From Panacibacter ginsenosidivorans (GTDB taxonomy: Bacteria; Bacteroidota; Bacteroidia; Chitinophagales; Chitinophagaceae): 64,000 nucleotides of DNA. A program made the position numbers and the translations under genes. The number at the start of each line of letters is the position of its first letter. Position 1 is the first letter of the stretch. A model generated the notes under the pieces. It was not told the origin of the DNA. It saw only the letters and a list, made by a program, of their open reading frames with translations, and ran no database searches. The stretch covers positions 2,421,501 through 2,485,500 of the forward strand of contig NZ_CP042435.1 of assembly GCF_007971225.1 (NCBI RefSeq), given 5' to 3'. Below are positions 49,437-58,580 of this stretch, piece after piece.

Positions 49437-49562
49437 AAGAATTACTATTTTTGCCCAAATTTAGGTGAGGAGTTTGTAATAAAAGTGTGGGTTATTGTAC
49501 TTACTACATAAGAAATAACAAATAACATCATACAACCTCTTTTTGCTGATTGAAAACAGAAC

Positions 49563-49582
49563 CATGAAGTGTGCGACGCAAC
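49563..49582 (-). repeat. GTTG repeat copy 29 (type 1)
   Basis: On the minus strand GTTGCGTCGCACACTTCATG, then AGAAGTTAGG and GTCTGGTTCAAAA. Divergent gap between birA and rsfS. Confidence 0.88.
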
Positions 49583-49649
49583 AGAAGTTAGGAATAGCAC
49601 AAAAGTCTGGTTCAAAAAGCATATAATTATTTATCAAACTTATTGATTA

Positions 49650-50057
49650 TTGGAAACTTTATCTCTTTTGGCCAACCGTAAAAAACCAGGTTTAACGAGG
49701 CTTACCAGGAACTCAAAAATTTTCAAATCCATTATCACTGCTATCCAACAGAAGAAGGGAGAACAGATTGTATCGCTCGATCTGAGAAAAATACCGGAAG
49801 CGGTGGCAGATTTTTTTGTCATTTGCCAGGCTACCAGCAACACACAGGTAAAAGCAATAGCAGATAATATTGAAGATGTGGTAAAGAAGAATTGTGGTGA
49901 AAACCCTTACAAGCATGAAGGCCAGCAAGCTTCTCAATGGATACTGATCGACTACGTAAACATTGTGGTGCACGTAATGCAACCCGAAACAAGAAAATTC
50001 TACAAGCTGGAAGAAATGTGGAGCGATGCAGCTTTAACAGAGCATAATGACGGATAA
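49650..50057 (+). CDS. rsfS: Ribosome silencing factor
   Basis: 135 residues from a TTG at 49650 (no ATG upstream in frame). Iojap-family core: IQQKKGEQIVSLDLRKIPEAVADFFVICQATSNTQVKAIADNI and WILIDYVNIVVHVMQPETRKFYKLEEMWSDA. It binds L14 and blocks subunit joining when nutrients are low. The order rsfS-ftsH-lutC here is one I know from other Bacteroidota. Confidence 0.93.
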   Translation: METLSLLANRKKPGLTRLTRNSKIFKSIITAIQQKKGEQIVSLDLRKIPEAVADFFVICQATSNTQVKAIADNIEDVVKKNCGENPYKHEGQQASQWILIDYVNIVVHVMQPETRKFYKLEEMWSDAALTEHNDG

Positions 50058-50127
50058 TATTTACTTTGCTCCATACAACTTTTCTTCAAAAAAAACATTT
50101 ATACATTCAGAGAAGCAACAATAAAAC

Positions 50128-52209
50128 ATGGCACAGGAAGATAATAAACAAAAGCCCGGGTTTCCAATCAGGGGTAACGATGACAGGGGATCAAAAAAAC
50201 CCCCGCGTTTCAGTATATATTGGGTTTATGCATTAATAGCTGTTATATTACTGGGATACCAGTTCTTTAATCCTTTCAATACAGTAGACTCCGGAAGCGT
50301 TTCACCACTTGCCTTTAAAGATACCATGCTTGCAAAAGGTGATGTTGAAAAGATAGATCTTGTTAAAAACAAAGAGATTGTAAGAATATATATTTACAGT
50401 GATAGTCTCAAAAAACCTTATTACCAGGATAAACTTAAAAAAGCTGTTCCTGCAAGTAATACAAGCCCGTTATTCGAGTTTCAGGTTACAGATTGGGAAA
50501 GTTTCAACAGCGATCTAAATAATTTTTACAAAGAAAATCCAACCGTAAAGCAGGTTCCAACAAAAACGATTAATGAAGGTGAATGGCTGGGTCCGGTAGC
50601 ACAAACTATCCTGACCGTATTATTTTTTATCGGCCTTTGGGTATTGCTGATGCGTAAAGTTGGTGGCCCTGCTGGTGGCGGTGGTGCCGGCGGTATATTC
50701 AGTATCGGTAAATCAAAAGCGCAGCTGTTTGATAAAGGCACTAAAGTAAACATTACGTTTGCAGATGTTGCCGGTTTGGATGAAGCCAAAGTTGAGGTGA
50801 TGGAGATCGTTGATTTCCTCAAGAGCCCAAAAAAATATACTGCACTCGGTGGTAAAATTCCAAAAGGCGCATTACTTATTGGTCCTCCGGGTACTGGTAA
50901 AACATTGCTTGCAAAGGCTATGGCTGGTGAAGCACAAGTTCCTTTCTTCAGCCTCAGTGGTAGCGATTTCGTAGAGATGTTTGTAGGTGTGGGCGCAAGC
51001 CGTGTTCGCGACCTGTTTAAACAGGCGAGAGAAAAAGCACCTTGTATCATATTCATAGATGAGATTGATGCTATTGGCCGTGCACGTGGCCGTAATGCCA
51101 TCATGAGCAATGACGAACGTGAAAATACATTGAACCAGTTACTGGTAGAAATGGATGGCTTTGCTGGTGATGCAGGCATCATCATTCTTGCGGCTACCAA
51201 CAGGCCGGATGTATTGGATAGTGCGCTGCTTAGACCGGGGCGTTTTGACAGGCAAATTTCTATCGACAAACCTGATGTAAAAGGCCGTGAAGCGATCTTT
51301 AAAGTGCATTTGAAACCAATCAAAATTTCTCAAACACTCGATATTCATAAACTGGCAGAACAAACACCTGGTTTTGCTGGTGCGGACATTGCCAACGTTT
51401 GTAATGAAGCTGCATTAATAGCAGCGCGAAAAGGAAAAGATGCTGTTGATATGAGCGATTTCCAGGATGCTATTGACCGTGTGATCGGTGGACTTGAAAA
51501 GAAAAATAAGATCATTCTTCCTGAAGAAAAGGAGATCATTGCATACCACGAAGCAGGCCATGCAATATGTGGCTGGTTCCTGGAACATGCTTATCCTTTA
51601 CTGAAAGTAACTATTGTTCCAAGAGGTACGGCGGCCTTAGGTTATGCGCAGTACACACCAAAAGAGCAATATTTATATAACACAGATCAGCTTATCGATC
51701 AGATTTGCATGACGCTCGGTGGCCGTGCAAGCGAAGAGATATTCTTCCATAAGATCTCTACAGGTGCATCGAACGATCTGCAGCAGATAACACGTATGGC
51801 ATATTCCATGATCACTGTATATGGCATGAACGAGAAAGTAGGTAATGTTAGTTTCTACGATCCTACACAGGAAAATACTTTTACCAAACCATACAGTGAA
51901 GAAACGGGTAAACTGATCGATGAAGAAGTAAGAAAATTAATTGACTCGGCATACGAAAGAACAAAAGCATTATTAACTGAACGCAGGGTTGAAGTAGAAA
52001 AACTGGCGCAGGAATTATTGAAGAAGGAAGTATTGTTTCAAAGTGACGTAGAAGCATTGATTGGCAAGCGCCCGTTTGAAGAGAAGAAACTACTTGATGT
52101 GGACAAGAACGGAACTGAAGAACATCATTCCGGCAAAGGCGCCGTTAGTGAAGGAGTACCGCCTTACGATAGCGGTGTTTCCGTTCCGCCAATGAAAGCA
52201 GAAGGGTAA
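50128..52209 (+). CDS. ftsH: ATP-dependent zinc metalloprotease FtsH
   Basis: 693 residues: membrane helices at about 30-48 and 153-174 around a periplasmic domain, AAA module with Walker A GPPGTGKT at 252-259, Walker [12 protein letters not shown] and [21 protein letters not shown], then the protease domain with [12 protein letters not shown] holding the zinc HExxH near residue 475. It degrades membrane and short-lived regulatory proteins. The C-terminal 40 residues are poorly conserved. Follows rsfS by 70 bp. Confidence 0.96.
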   Translation: MAQEDNKQKPGFPIRGNDDRGSKKPPRFSIYWVYALIAVILLGYQFFNPFNTVDSGSVSPLAFKDTMLAKGDVEKIDLVKNKEIVRIYIYSDSLKKPYYQDKLKKAVPASNTSPLFEFQVTDWESFNSDLNNFYKENPTVKQVPTKTINEGEWLGPVAQTILTVLFFIGLWVLLMRKVGGPAGGGGAGGIFSIGKSKAQLFDKGTKVNITFADVAGLDEAKVEVMEIVDFLKSPKKYTALGGKIPKGALLIGPPGTGKTLLAKAMAGEAQVPFFSLSGSDFVEMFVGVGASRVRDLFKQAREKAPCIIFIDEIDAIGRARGRNAIMSNDERENTLNQLLVEMDGFAGDAGIIILAATNRPDVLDSALLRPGRFDRQISIDKPDVKGREAIFKVHLKPIKISQTLDIHKLAEQTPGFAGADIANVCNEAALIAARKGKDAVDMSDFQDAIDRVIGGLEKKNKIILPEEKEIIAYHEAGHAICGWFLEHAYPLLKVTIVPRGTAALGYAQYTPKEQYLYNTDQLIDQICMTLGGRASEEIFFHKISTGASNDLQQITRMAYSMITVYGMNEKVGNVSFYDPTQENTFTKPYSEETGKLIDEEVRKLIDSAYERTKALLTERRVEVEKLAQELLKKEVLFQSDVEALIGKRPFEEKKLLDVDKNGTEEHHSGKGAVSEGVPPYDSGVSVPPMKAEG

Positions 52210-52247
52210 ATATTTGTTGGCAAACTGCAGTTCTTTGGACATCGCCG

Positions 52248-52267
52248 GTTGTGTCACTCACTTGTAC
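52248..52267 (+). repeat. GTTG repeat copy 30 (type 2), left half of a head-to-head pair
   Basis: Exact GTTGTGTCACTCACTTGTAC preceded by GACATCGCCG. It faces copy 31 across GTTCAAATAATGATCTGAAC. Confidence 0.92.
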
Positions 52268-52292
52268 TTTATGTTCAAATAATGATCTGAAC

Positions 52293-52312
52293 GCTGAAGG
52301 GTGCGACGCAAC
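52293..52312 (-). repeat. GTTG repeat copy 31 (type 1), right half of a head-to-head pair
   Basis: On the minus strand GTTGCGTCGCACCCTTCAGC; position 13 is C. Again the pair mixes type 2 and type 1, reversed relative to the 20 kb pair. Confidence 0.9.
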
Positions 52313-52375
52313 GAAAGTTTAATAGAATACCTAAAGTTGGGTTCATAAAATAAAATATCTTTTAAGCAGAGCATT

Positions 52376-53014
52376 ATGAAAGTATCCGCTTCAAAAGAAA
52401 AAATATTAAAAAAAATAAGACAGGCATTGGCAACACCAGTGCCTGTTCCGTTTCCGCAAAGTGAAGGCAACGACAGCGTATTTCAACCTGCGACAGAAGA
52501 CCCGGAAATAACATTTGCAGAAAATTTTACCAATCTGCAGGGAAGATTTTCTTATTGCCTGAATGAGTTGGAATTAGTAAAGCAGTTAAAAGAGTTATGT
52601 GCAACACGCAAATGGGACAATATTTTTTGTAACGATTCAGCACTGCGTGAAATACTTTCAAAAAACGGTTTTATTGTCAACTACAGCAATGACCTTCCTA
52701 ATTGTGATGCTTCTATAACGGATTGCGAATTCCTGGTTGCAAGAACCGGCAGCATTATGCTAAGCAGTACACAGCAAAGTGGCCGAACAGTAAGTGTATA
52801 TGCACCCGTGCATATTTGTATTGCTTATACAGATCAACTGGTATACGATATAAAAGATGCATTGCTTAAAGTAAAAGAAAAATATTCTGAACAACTACCT
52901 TCTCTCATAACTTTGGCTACAGGCCCCAGCAGAACCGCTGATATAGAAAAAACGTTGGTTGTTGGTGTGCATGGCCCCAAAGAAGTTTTTTGCTTTTTGA
53001 TTGAACACTCATAA
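52376..53014 (+). CDS. LUD-domain protein (LutC/YkgG-like)
   Basis: 212 residues. The LUD fold is shown by FCNDSALREILSKNGF, ITDCEFLVARTGSIMLSSTQQSGRTVSVYAPVHICI and ITLATGPSRTADIEKTLVVGVHGPKEV. In lactate-using operons LutC works with LutA and LutB; those are absent here, and in Bacteroidota a lone copy is known beside ftsH. Role unproven. It begins an operon-like run of five + genes. Confidence 0.88.
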   Translation: MKVSASKEKILKKIRQALATPVPVPFPQSEGNDSVFQPATEDPEITFAENFTNLQGRFSYCLNELELVKQLKELCATRKWDNIFCNDSALREILSKNGFIVNYSNDLPNCDASITDCEFLVARTGSIMLSSTQQSGRTVSVYAPVHICIAYTDQLVYDIKDALLKVKEKYSEQLPSLITLATGPSRTADIEKTLVVGVHGPKEVFCFLIEHS

Positions 53015-53028
53015 TTATAAGTGCTTTT

Positions 53029-53472
53029 ATGAAACAGGATCAACACCATTTATTTGTGTATGGCTCTCTGCGCAAAGGATTTCATCATGCTGTGCACCAA
53101 TATATCAGCAAGTACTTTTCTTTTGTGTGCAATGGAAAAATTAAAGGTACCCTGAGTGATATGGGAGAATACCCGGCAGCTACTCCATGTGAAGAAGAGC
53201 ATTATATTATCGGTGAGTTATATGTCATCAATAATGAAGATGAATTTAACTGGGCTATAGAGCAGCTTGACGAATATGAAGGTTTGTTCCCGGAAGAAGA
53301 TGAAGGGGAAAAGGTGTTATTCCAAAGAGAGATGACAACAGTTTTTGCCGACACCGGAGATATAAAGCATGCATGGGTTTATTGGTATAACGGAGATATT
53401 AGTGGCAGGCCAGTTATAGCTTCAGGAGATGTTATGCAATATATACGGGAGAAATACAAACAATCAACATGA
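53029..53472 (+). CDS. Gamma-glutamylcyclotransferase-like protein (AIG2 type)
   Basis: 147 residues with FVYGSLRKGFHHAVHQYI (the YGSL substrate loop), the conserved acidic residue in QLDEYEGLFPEE, and HAWVYWYNG near the end. Small GGCT/AIG2 proteins split gamma-glutamyl-amines or gamma-glutamyl amino acids. The stop overlaps lpxH by four bases, so translation is coupled. Confidence 0.88.
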   Translation: MKQDQHHLFVYGSLRKGFHHAVHQYISKYFSFVCNGKIKGTLSDMGEYPAATPCEEEHYIIGELYVINNEDEFNWAIEQLDEYEGLFPEEDEGEKVLFQREMTTVFADTGDIKHAWVYWYNGDISGRPVIASGDVMQYIREKYKQST

Positions 53473-54227
53473 ATATTCCTGAAGGTAAAAAAATATATTT
53501 CATTTCTGATTTTCACCTGGGAATACCTGATTATGCAAGCAGTCTTGTTCGTGAAAAAAAAATTGTTGCTTTCCTTGAAGCAGCAAGAAAAGATGCTGCT
53601 GAAATATTTTTGCTTGGAGATATGTTTGATTTCTGGTATGAATATAAAACTGTTATTCCCAAAGGTTATGTACGCATTCTTGGAAAGCTTGCAGAAATAA
53701 CTGACAGCGGTATACCGGTTCATTTCTTTGTGGGCAATCATGATATGTGGATGGCAGGCTATTTTGAAAAGGAACTCAATATTCCCGTTTATTATGAACC
53801 TAATATATTTGAATGGAACGACAAACGTTTTTATATAGGTCACGGCGATGGTCTTGGGCCAGGTGATCATAAATATAAAATGCTGAAGAAAATTTTTCGA
53901 AGCAGGTTTTGCCAGTGGCTCTTTGGCCAGTTACATCCCACATGGGGCATTGGACTGGCAAATTATTTTAGTGGTAAGAGTCGCATCAAGACCATGCAGA
54001 GCGATAAAATATTTTTGGGCGAAGAAAAGGAATGGCTGATCGTTTTTTGCAGGGAAGTATTGGCAAAAGAACATTTTGATTTTTTCATTTTCGGCCATCG
54101 CCACTTTCCATTAGACTTTCAATTAAGCAGCCATAGCCGTTATATAAATCTTGGCGATTGGATACGTGATTTTACTTACGCATATTTTGATGGCAGTGAA
54201 TTATACCTGAAAAAATGGGAAGAGTAA
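53469..54227 (+). CDS. lpxH: UDP-2,3-diacylglucosamine hydrolase-type phosphoesterase
   Basis: 252 residues. Calcineurin-like motifs in order: FISDFHLG (Asp14, His16), LLGDMFDFWYEY, FVGNHDMWM, GHGDGLGPGD and FGHRHFPLDF. This set, including FDFWYE, is typical for LpxH, which makes lipid X in lipid A synthesis. It starts inside the previous stop (ATGA) and overlaps the next gene by 13 bases, a tightly coupled operon. Confidence 0.92.
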   Translation: MNIPEGKKIYFISDFHLGIPDYASSLVREKKIVAFLEAARKDAAEIFLLGDMFDFWYEYKTVIPKGYVRILGKLAEITDSGIPVHFFVGNHDMWMAGYFEKELNIPVYYEPNIFEWNDKRFYIGHGDGLGPGDHKYKMLKKIFRSRFCQWLFGQLHPTWGIGLANYFSGKSRIKTMQSDKIFLGEEKEWLIVFCREVLAKEHFDFFIFGHRHFPLDFQLSSHSRYINLGDWIRDFTYAYFDGSELYLKKWEE

Positions 54228-55027
54228 TAAGCCTATATTTTTTAGTTCTGATCTTGCAACCTGTATTTACTTCGGGCCAGGACACTGCATTTCATCTTAT
54301 AAAGCAAAAGACTATTAGCGGTAGCTTCAAAGATTTTTATACGGATAATTTTGGTAATATATTTCTTATTTCAGCAAATAATCAAATAAAAAAACTTGAC
54401 CAGCATTTTGATTCTGTTGGCATATTTAATGATGTACGCCGCTACGGAGATGTTTATATGGTTGATGTAAATAACCCTTTAAAGATGGTTATATATTACC
54501 GCGACTTTACTACTATTCTTGTACTCGACCGGTTTCTTAATATCCGTAATACAATAGACCTTCGTAGTGCCGGTATATTGCAGGCCAGGGCTGTTGCGCA
54601 GAGTTACGATAACAATTATTGGGTGTTTGATGAGCTTAACAGCAAAATAAAAAAGATCGACGATAATGGTAATGTGTTACTTGAATCAGCAGATTTCAGG
54701 GTATTATTTTCCTACGCTTACAATCCACAGCAGATCATTGATGCAGACGGCACTTTATACCTTTATGACGTAAAGAAAGGCTGGCTTATTTTTGATTATT
54801 ATGGTGCTTATAAAAAGCATATTGACGTTCCGGGATGGAATGATGTGAAAGCCTCCGGGAATACATTGTCAGGTTTTGTGAACAATTATTTCTATACTAT
54901 AAATCCAGAAACCTTCAGCGAACGAAAAGCAAACCTGGGTATTTCAAATGCTACAAAAATTCAACAGGTATCTGATAAACTTTATGTGTTGACAAAAAAT
55001 GAATTAAGTCAATACCGCATTCAATAG
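54215..55027 (+). CDS. Exported protein of unknown function, beta-propeller-like
   Basis: 270 residues with a signal peptide (about 21, ending TSGQ). Repeated short strands such as DNFGNIFLISANNQIKKLDQHFDSVGIF, DDNGNVLLES and DADGTLYLYDVKKGWLIFDYYGAYKKH suggest a six- or seven-bladed propeller. No enzymatic motif. Its overlap with lpxH suggests an envelope role, but that is inference. Confidence 0.7.
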   Translation: MGRVISLYFLVLILQPVFTSGQDTAFHLIKQKTISGSFKDFYTDNFGNIFLISANNQIKKLDQHFDSVGIFNDVRRYGDVYMVDVNNPLKMVIYYRDFTTILVLDRFLNIRNTIDLRSAGILQARAVAQSYDNNYWVFDELNSKIKKIDDNGNVLLESADFRVLFSYAYNPQQIIDADGTLYLYDVKKGWLIFDYYGAYKKHIDVPGWNDVKASGNTLSGFVNNYFYTINPETFSERKANLGISNATKIQQVSDKLYVLTKNELSQYRIQ

Positions 55028-55034
55028 AAAAAGC

Positions 55035-56126
55035 ATGAACGATATTCTTCAGTTAAAGATCTTAAACAATACCGTACAACTCTATATTGAGGTATTTGGG
55101 TTTATATTAGTTGTGCTGATCATTAAAAGAATCATATCCAAATATCTCGCAGGTTTATTGTTTAGGCTTTTCACCAAAAAGGAAAAGCAATTCCGGAGAC
55201 AGGCATTTATTGATCTGATCGTTTCCCCGCTGGATGCATTTTTCATTACGTTCATAATTGTAATTACACTCGACAAACTGGCAATGCCGGAAATTCTTCA
55301 AGTCAAGATATATAAAGCAACGACAAAAGACCTGCTGGATGGAATTGCAAGCATAGCGCTGATCATTACATTTATAAGGTTGTGCATAAGATTTGTGAAA
55401 TATGCTGCTATGATATTTGAAGAAAAGGCAAACCTTACTGCCGACCAGAGCGATAATCAATTGGTTATTTTTTTCCGGGACTTTTTCAAAGTGCTGCTCT
55501 ATATACTTGGTATCATGTTACTGTTGCGCTTTACTTTTCATTACGACATTAGCAAACTGGTTACAGGTTTAAGTATTGTAGGGGCGGCAATAGCACTTGC
55601 CACAAAGGAAAGTCTTGAAAATCTTATCGCTTCTTTTATAATATTTTTCGATAAACCTTTTACTACCGGCGACCTTGTTAAAGTGCAGGGTTTTACAGGT
55701 AACGTGGAAAAGATCGGTTTACGCAGTACACGCATACGTACAGACCATAAGACTTTTATCACTGTTCCCAACAAGCAAATGGTTGATACTATTCTTGACA
55801 ACATAACATTGCGCACACAAAGAAGAGCAGAAGTAAAACTGGAAATAGACCTATCCGCAGGTATTGAGCAATTAAGAAAAATAATTCCGGCGATAAAAAC
55901 GTTGCTGCAAAAAGATACAATAGAGAACAGTACCGTATTTCTAAGCGATACAGGAAAAAATGCACACATTATTTCTATTGAATATTTCACTACTATGCAA
56001 CAAAACATAAGCGAGTTTAATGCCCTACGGGAAGAGATCAATTTTGCCGTAATAGAATTGCTGAATAAAAATGGGGTAGAACTTGCAGCTGCAAACACCG
56101 ACGTTGTAGTAAAGCAAAAAGAGTAA
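55035..56126 (+). CDS. Mechanosensitive ion channel, MscS type
   Basis: 363 residues. Several N-terminal helices, then the pore-lining helix with the Gly/Ala pattern GLSIVGAAIALATKESLENLIASFIIFFDKPFTTGDLVKVQGFTGNVEKIGLRSTRIRT, and the beta-domain TVPNKQMVDTILDNITLRTQRRAEV. It opens on membrane tension to release solutes. No extra domain at the C-terminus. Last gene of the five-gene run. Confidence 0.92.
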   Translation: MNDILQLKILNNTVQLYIEVFGFILVVLIIKRIISKYLAGLLFRLFTKKEKQFRRQAFIDLIVSPLDAFFITFIIVITLDKLAMPEILQVKIYKATTKDLLDGIASIALIITFIRLCIRFVKYAAMIFEEKANLTADQSDNQLVIFFRDFFKVLLYILGIMLLLRFTFHYDISKLVTGLSIVGAAIALATKESLENLIASFIIFFDKPFTTGDLVKVQGFTGNVEKIGLRSTRIRTDHKTFITVPNKQMVDTILDNITLRTQRRAEVKLEIDLSAGIEQLRKIIPAIKTLLQKDTIENSTVFLSDTGKNAHIISIEYFTTMQQNISEFNALREEINFAVIELLNKNGVELAAANTDVVVKQKE

Positions 56127-56135
56127 TACCGGTAA

Positions 56136-56669
56136 TTATTGTATAGAAGCAACAATCTCTCCAAGTTCTTTATCTATCTGGCCATATTTTCCATATTCCT
56201 CAACACGGCCAACTTCTTTACCATCTTTTAAAACAATAAACGTAGGTGCCTTTGTTACATTAAAAGCTTTGTGCAGATTATAAAGTGTTGTTTTAGGCCG
56301 GTCAACGCCAATAAGAGTAATACTGCTGTCAGGGAAATTGCTTTTATCAATCAGCCTGTAAAATACCGGCAACAGATTTTGTGTGTCTTCACACCAGGTA
56401 CCACCAAATACAACCAACTGTATACCCTGTTGATGCTTTTTAAAAGCATCAACAGCGGCTGCGTTTACCTGGCCTAGTTTCATATTATCATTGAACCATT
56501 TGAATGCAGTATCATTTTGTATATCAGCCCTCGTTAACAGGCCTTTTAAAACCTTAGAGCCATTTTCTGCATCCGTACTTATTTCATAGCTGCGTAGTTG
56601 TGCAGTAACTATTGTCGTGGTTAATAGAAAAGAAAGTGTACTAAAAATGAAGGCTGCCATTTTTCTCAT
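56136..56669 (-). CDS. Exported thioredoxin-fold protein with a single active Cys
   Basis: 177 residues with a signal peptide (about 23). Thioredoxin fold with VVFGGTWCEDTQNLLPVFYRLID and APTFIVLKDGKEVGRVEEYGK, but the usual CxxC is replaced by CEDT, so it is not a normal disulfide reductase. It starts inside the stop of the MerR-like gene (ATGA overlap), so the two are co-expressed. Role unclear. Confidence 0.85.
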   Translation of the reverse strand: MRKMAAFIFSTLSFLLTTTIVTAQLRSYEISTDAENGSKVLKGLLTRADIQNDTAFKWFNDNMKLGQVNAAAVDAFKKHQQGIQLVVFGGTWCEDTQNLLPVFYRLIDKSNFPDSSITLIGVDRPKTTLYNLHKAFNVTKAPTFIVLKDGKEVGRVEEYGKYGQIDKELGEIVASIQ

Positions 56670-57274
56670 ACCCCTAAATTAGCCTTCCATTCTAAAAGAA
56701 ATGCCCTGAATTTTGTTAAAGATTGTATGAGCTGCATCTGTGTGTCTGCCTTCTTTTTATTGTCCTTTAAATATTGTCTTGCACCTTCAATAGAAAATTT
56801 TCTTTGGCGCAGCAGGTAATAGATCAATTGTAAATTTTTTACATCTTCAGGCCTGAAAAGCCTGTCTCCCTTTCTTGTTTTGCGTGGTTTTAAAACAGAA
56901 AACTCATTTTCCCAATAACGCAGTAAAGATTGATTTACATGAAACCATTTTGCCACCTCGCTTATAGCATAATACTGTTTTTGAAAAAGAATATCATCAT
57001 CCGGCACTTCAACCATTACAATTTCTGCATCCATTTCTTTGAAAGATTTCCTGCCACGTTTACTTCCGTTTGGTATTGATGGAACATTCTCCACCACAGC
57101 AACTTTTTCAACAGGAATAAATTCAGGAACAACAGCTACCTCTTCCTTTTCAGGTAAAGATTCAATTTCCTGCAGCACTTTTATTTCTTCAACAGCAGTA
57201 TCAATAGCTTTTTTCTCTGCTTGTTTTGGCGATGGTGGCTCCTGTATACCTGCAAATAGATCTAACTGTTGCAT
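56666..57274 (-). CDS. MerR-family regulator with long acidic N-terminal extension
   Basis: 202 residues from the ATG at 57274. About 95 N-terminal residues are acidic and low in complexity (VEEIKVLQEIESLPEKEEVAVV). The MerR HTH follows: YYAISEVAKWFHVNQSLLRYWENEFSVLKPRKTRKGDRLFRPEDVKNLQLIYYLL. No cysteine metal site or effector domain is present after the HTH. TATTTTTA ends four bases before the ATG. The target is unknown; the linked thioredoxin-fold gene is likely one. Confidence 0.88.
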   Translation of the reverse strand: MQQLDLFAGIQEPPSPKQAEKKAIDTAVEEIKVLQEIESLPEKEEVAVVPEFIPVEKVAVVENVPSIPNGSKRGRKSFKEMDAEIVMVEVPDDDILFQKQYYAISEVAKWFHVNQSLLRYWENEFSVLKPRKTRKGDRLFRPEDVKNLQLIYYLLRQRKFSIEGARQYLKDNKKKADTQMQLIQSLTKFRAFLLEWKANLGV

Positions 57275-57278
57275 ACTG

Positions 57279-57286
57279 TAAAAATA
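57279..57286 (-). promoter_or_regulatory. -7-like box of the MerR gene, leaderless spacing
   Basis: On the minus strand TATTTTTA, four bases, ATG at 57274. Confidence 0.35.
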
Positions 57287-57390
57287 CTGATGATTATAGC
57301 AGTGATGCATAACCCTCGCAAACATTGTGCAAAACTTGTGCAGTCATTAGATTATTATGTACCCGACGTTCTGCCGGCTATTGTACTCCT

Positions 57391-57410
57391 GTTGCGTCGC
57401 ACACTTGTAC
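57391..57410 (+). repeat. GTTG repeat copy 32 (type 1)
   Basis: Exact GTTGCGTCGCACACTTGTAC in the divergent gap between the MerR gene and the dehydrogenase, after TACTCCT. Confidence 0.92.
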
Positions 57411-57546
57411 TATAGCAATTATTGCAGCAGTCAATACATTAGTGTATATATTTCACTTTTACAACAGGAACATATTACTTTGCAGCAACAGAAATTGCTA
57501 AACGATTTTAAAACATCCGCCATCACGGATAAAATATTCTCAGCAT

Positions 57547-58434
57547 ATGAAAAACGTTTCAGTCGTAGGTGCAGGTACCATGGGCAATGGCATTGCACAT
57601 GTATTTGCACAAAGTGGTTTTACCGTTACACTTATTGATGTGAATGCAGCACAATTAGAAAAAGCTATACAAATCATTACAAAAAATTTAGACAGGCAAA
57701 TTGCCAAAGGGACACTAACAGAAACACAAAAGCAATCTGCATTAGCAAACATAAACACGCAAACAGATATTGCTGCGGGTGTACAAAATGCAGAGCTTGT
57801 GATAGAAGCCGCGACAGAAAATGTTGATTTGAAACTAAAAATTTTTAAACAGGTTGATGAAGCTGCACCTGCATCAACAATACTTGCATCAAATACATCT
57901 TCAATATCCATAACAAAAATTGCTGCGGTAACAAAAAGGCCGCAATTGGTTATAGGCATGCATTTCATGAACCCTGTGCCGGTAATGAAACTGGTAGAGA
58001 TCATTAATGGTTATGCAACTGCAAAAGAAGTAACAGCTGCAATTGTTGATTTAAGTAAACAGTTAGGTAAAGTACCTTGTGTGGTTAATGATTTTCCCGG
58101 ATTTATCGCCAATAAGATATTGATGCCGATGATCAACGAAGCAATCTACAGTTTATACGAAGGCATTGCTGGTGTTGAAGCGATTGATACAATTATGAAA
58201 TTGGGCATGGCTCACCCGATGGGTCCTTTGCAGCTTGCAGATTTTATAGGCCTTGATGTTTGCCACAGTATTCTGAATGTTTTATATGAAGGTTTTGGCA
58301 ATCCTAAATATGCGCCATGTCCGTTACTGGTAAATATGGTAGTTGCGGGTAAATTTGGTGTAAAAAGCGGCGAAGGCTTTTATACTTACACGGCAGGTAG
58401 CAAAGACCTTCTGGTAAGTGAAAGGTTCAGGTAA
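57547..58434 (+). CDS. 3-hydroxybutyryl-CoA/3-hydroxyacyl-CoA dehydrogenase
   Basis: 295 residues. NAD-binding VVGAGTMGNGIAHVFAQSGF at 6-25, ASNTSSISI with the catalytic Ser, GMHFMNPVPVMKLVEII with the catalytic His, NDFPGFIANKIL and DTIMKLGMAHPMGPLQLADFIGLD. It oxidises 3-hydroxyacyl-CoA to 3-ketoacyl-CoA (PaaH/Hbd type). Together with the PaaE-like reductase elsewhere it could serve phenylacetate or butyrate metabolism, but they are 42 kb apart. Confidence 0.92.
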   Translation: MKNVSVVGAGTMGNGIAHVFAQSGFTVTLIDVNAAQLEKAIQIITKNLDRQIAKGTLTETQKQSALANINTQTDIAAGVQNAELVIEAATENVDLKLKIFKQVDEAAPASTILASNTSSISITKIAAVTKRPQLVIGMHFMNPVPVMKLVEIINGYATAKEVTAAIVDLSKQLGKVPCVVNDFPGFIANKILMPMINEAIYSLYEGIAGVEAIDTIMKLGMAHPMGPLQLADFIGLDVCHSILNVLYEGFGNPKYAPCPLLVNMVVAGKFGVKSGEGFYTYTAGSKDLLVSERFR

Positions 58435-58464
58435 ATAATAATTACTGTTGCATTACTTACTGTA

Positions 58465-58484
58465 GTACAAGTGTGCGACGCAAG
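58465..58484 (-). repeat. GTTG repeat copy 33 (type 1, first base changed)
   Basis: On the minus strand CTTGCGTCGCACACTTGTAC; beyond it GAACGATATA and AAACCGGGCTCATAAAAT, a clear copy of the CCGGG(T/C)TCA border. Confidence 0.9.
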
Positions 58485-58531
58485 GAACGATATACAAAGT
58501 ATCAGAAACCGGGCTCATAAAATAAAAGCAC

Positions 58532-58566
58532 AAAAAAGCAGGTTCGTAAAAACCTGCTTTTACTTT
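58532..58566. terminator. Bidirectional terminator
   Basis: Eleven-base arms AAAAGCAGGTT (58534-58544) and AACCTGCTTTT (58551-58561), six-base loop, A/T runs outside, convergent genes on both sides. Confidence 0.88.
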
Positions 58567-58580
58567 TATTAAAAATATTT

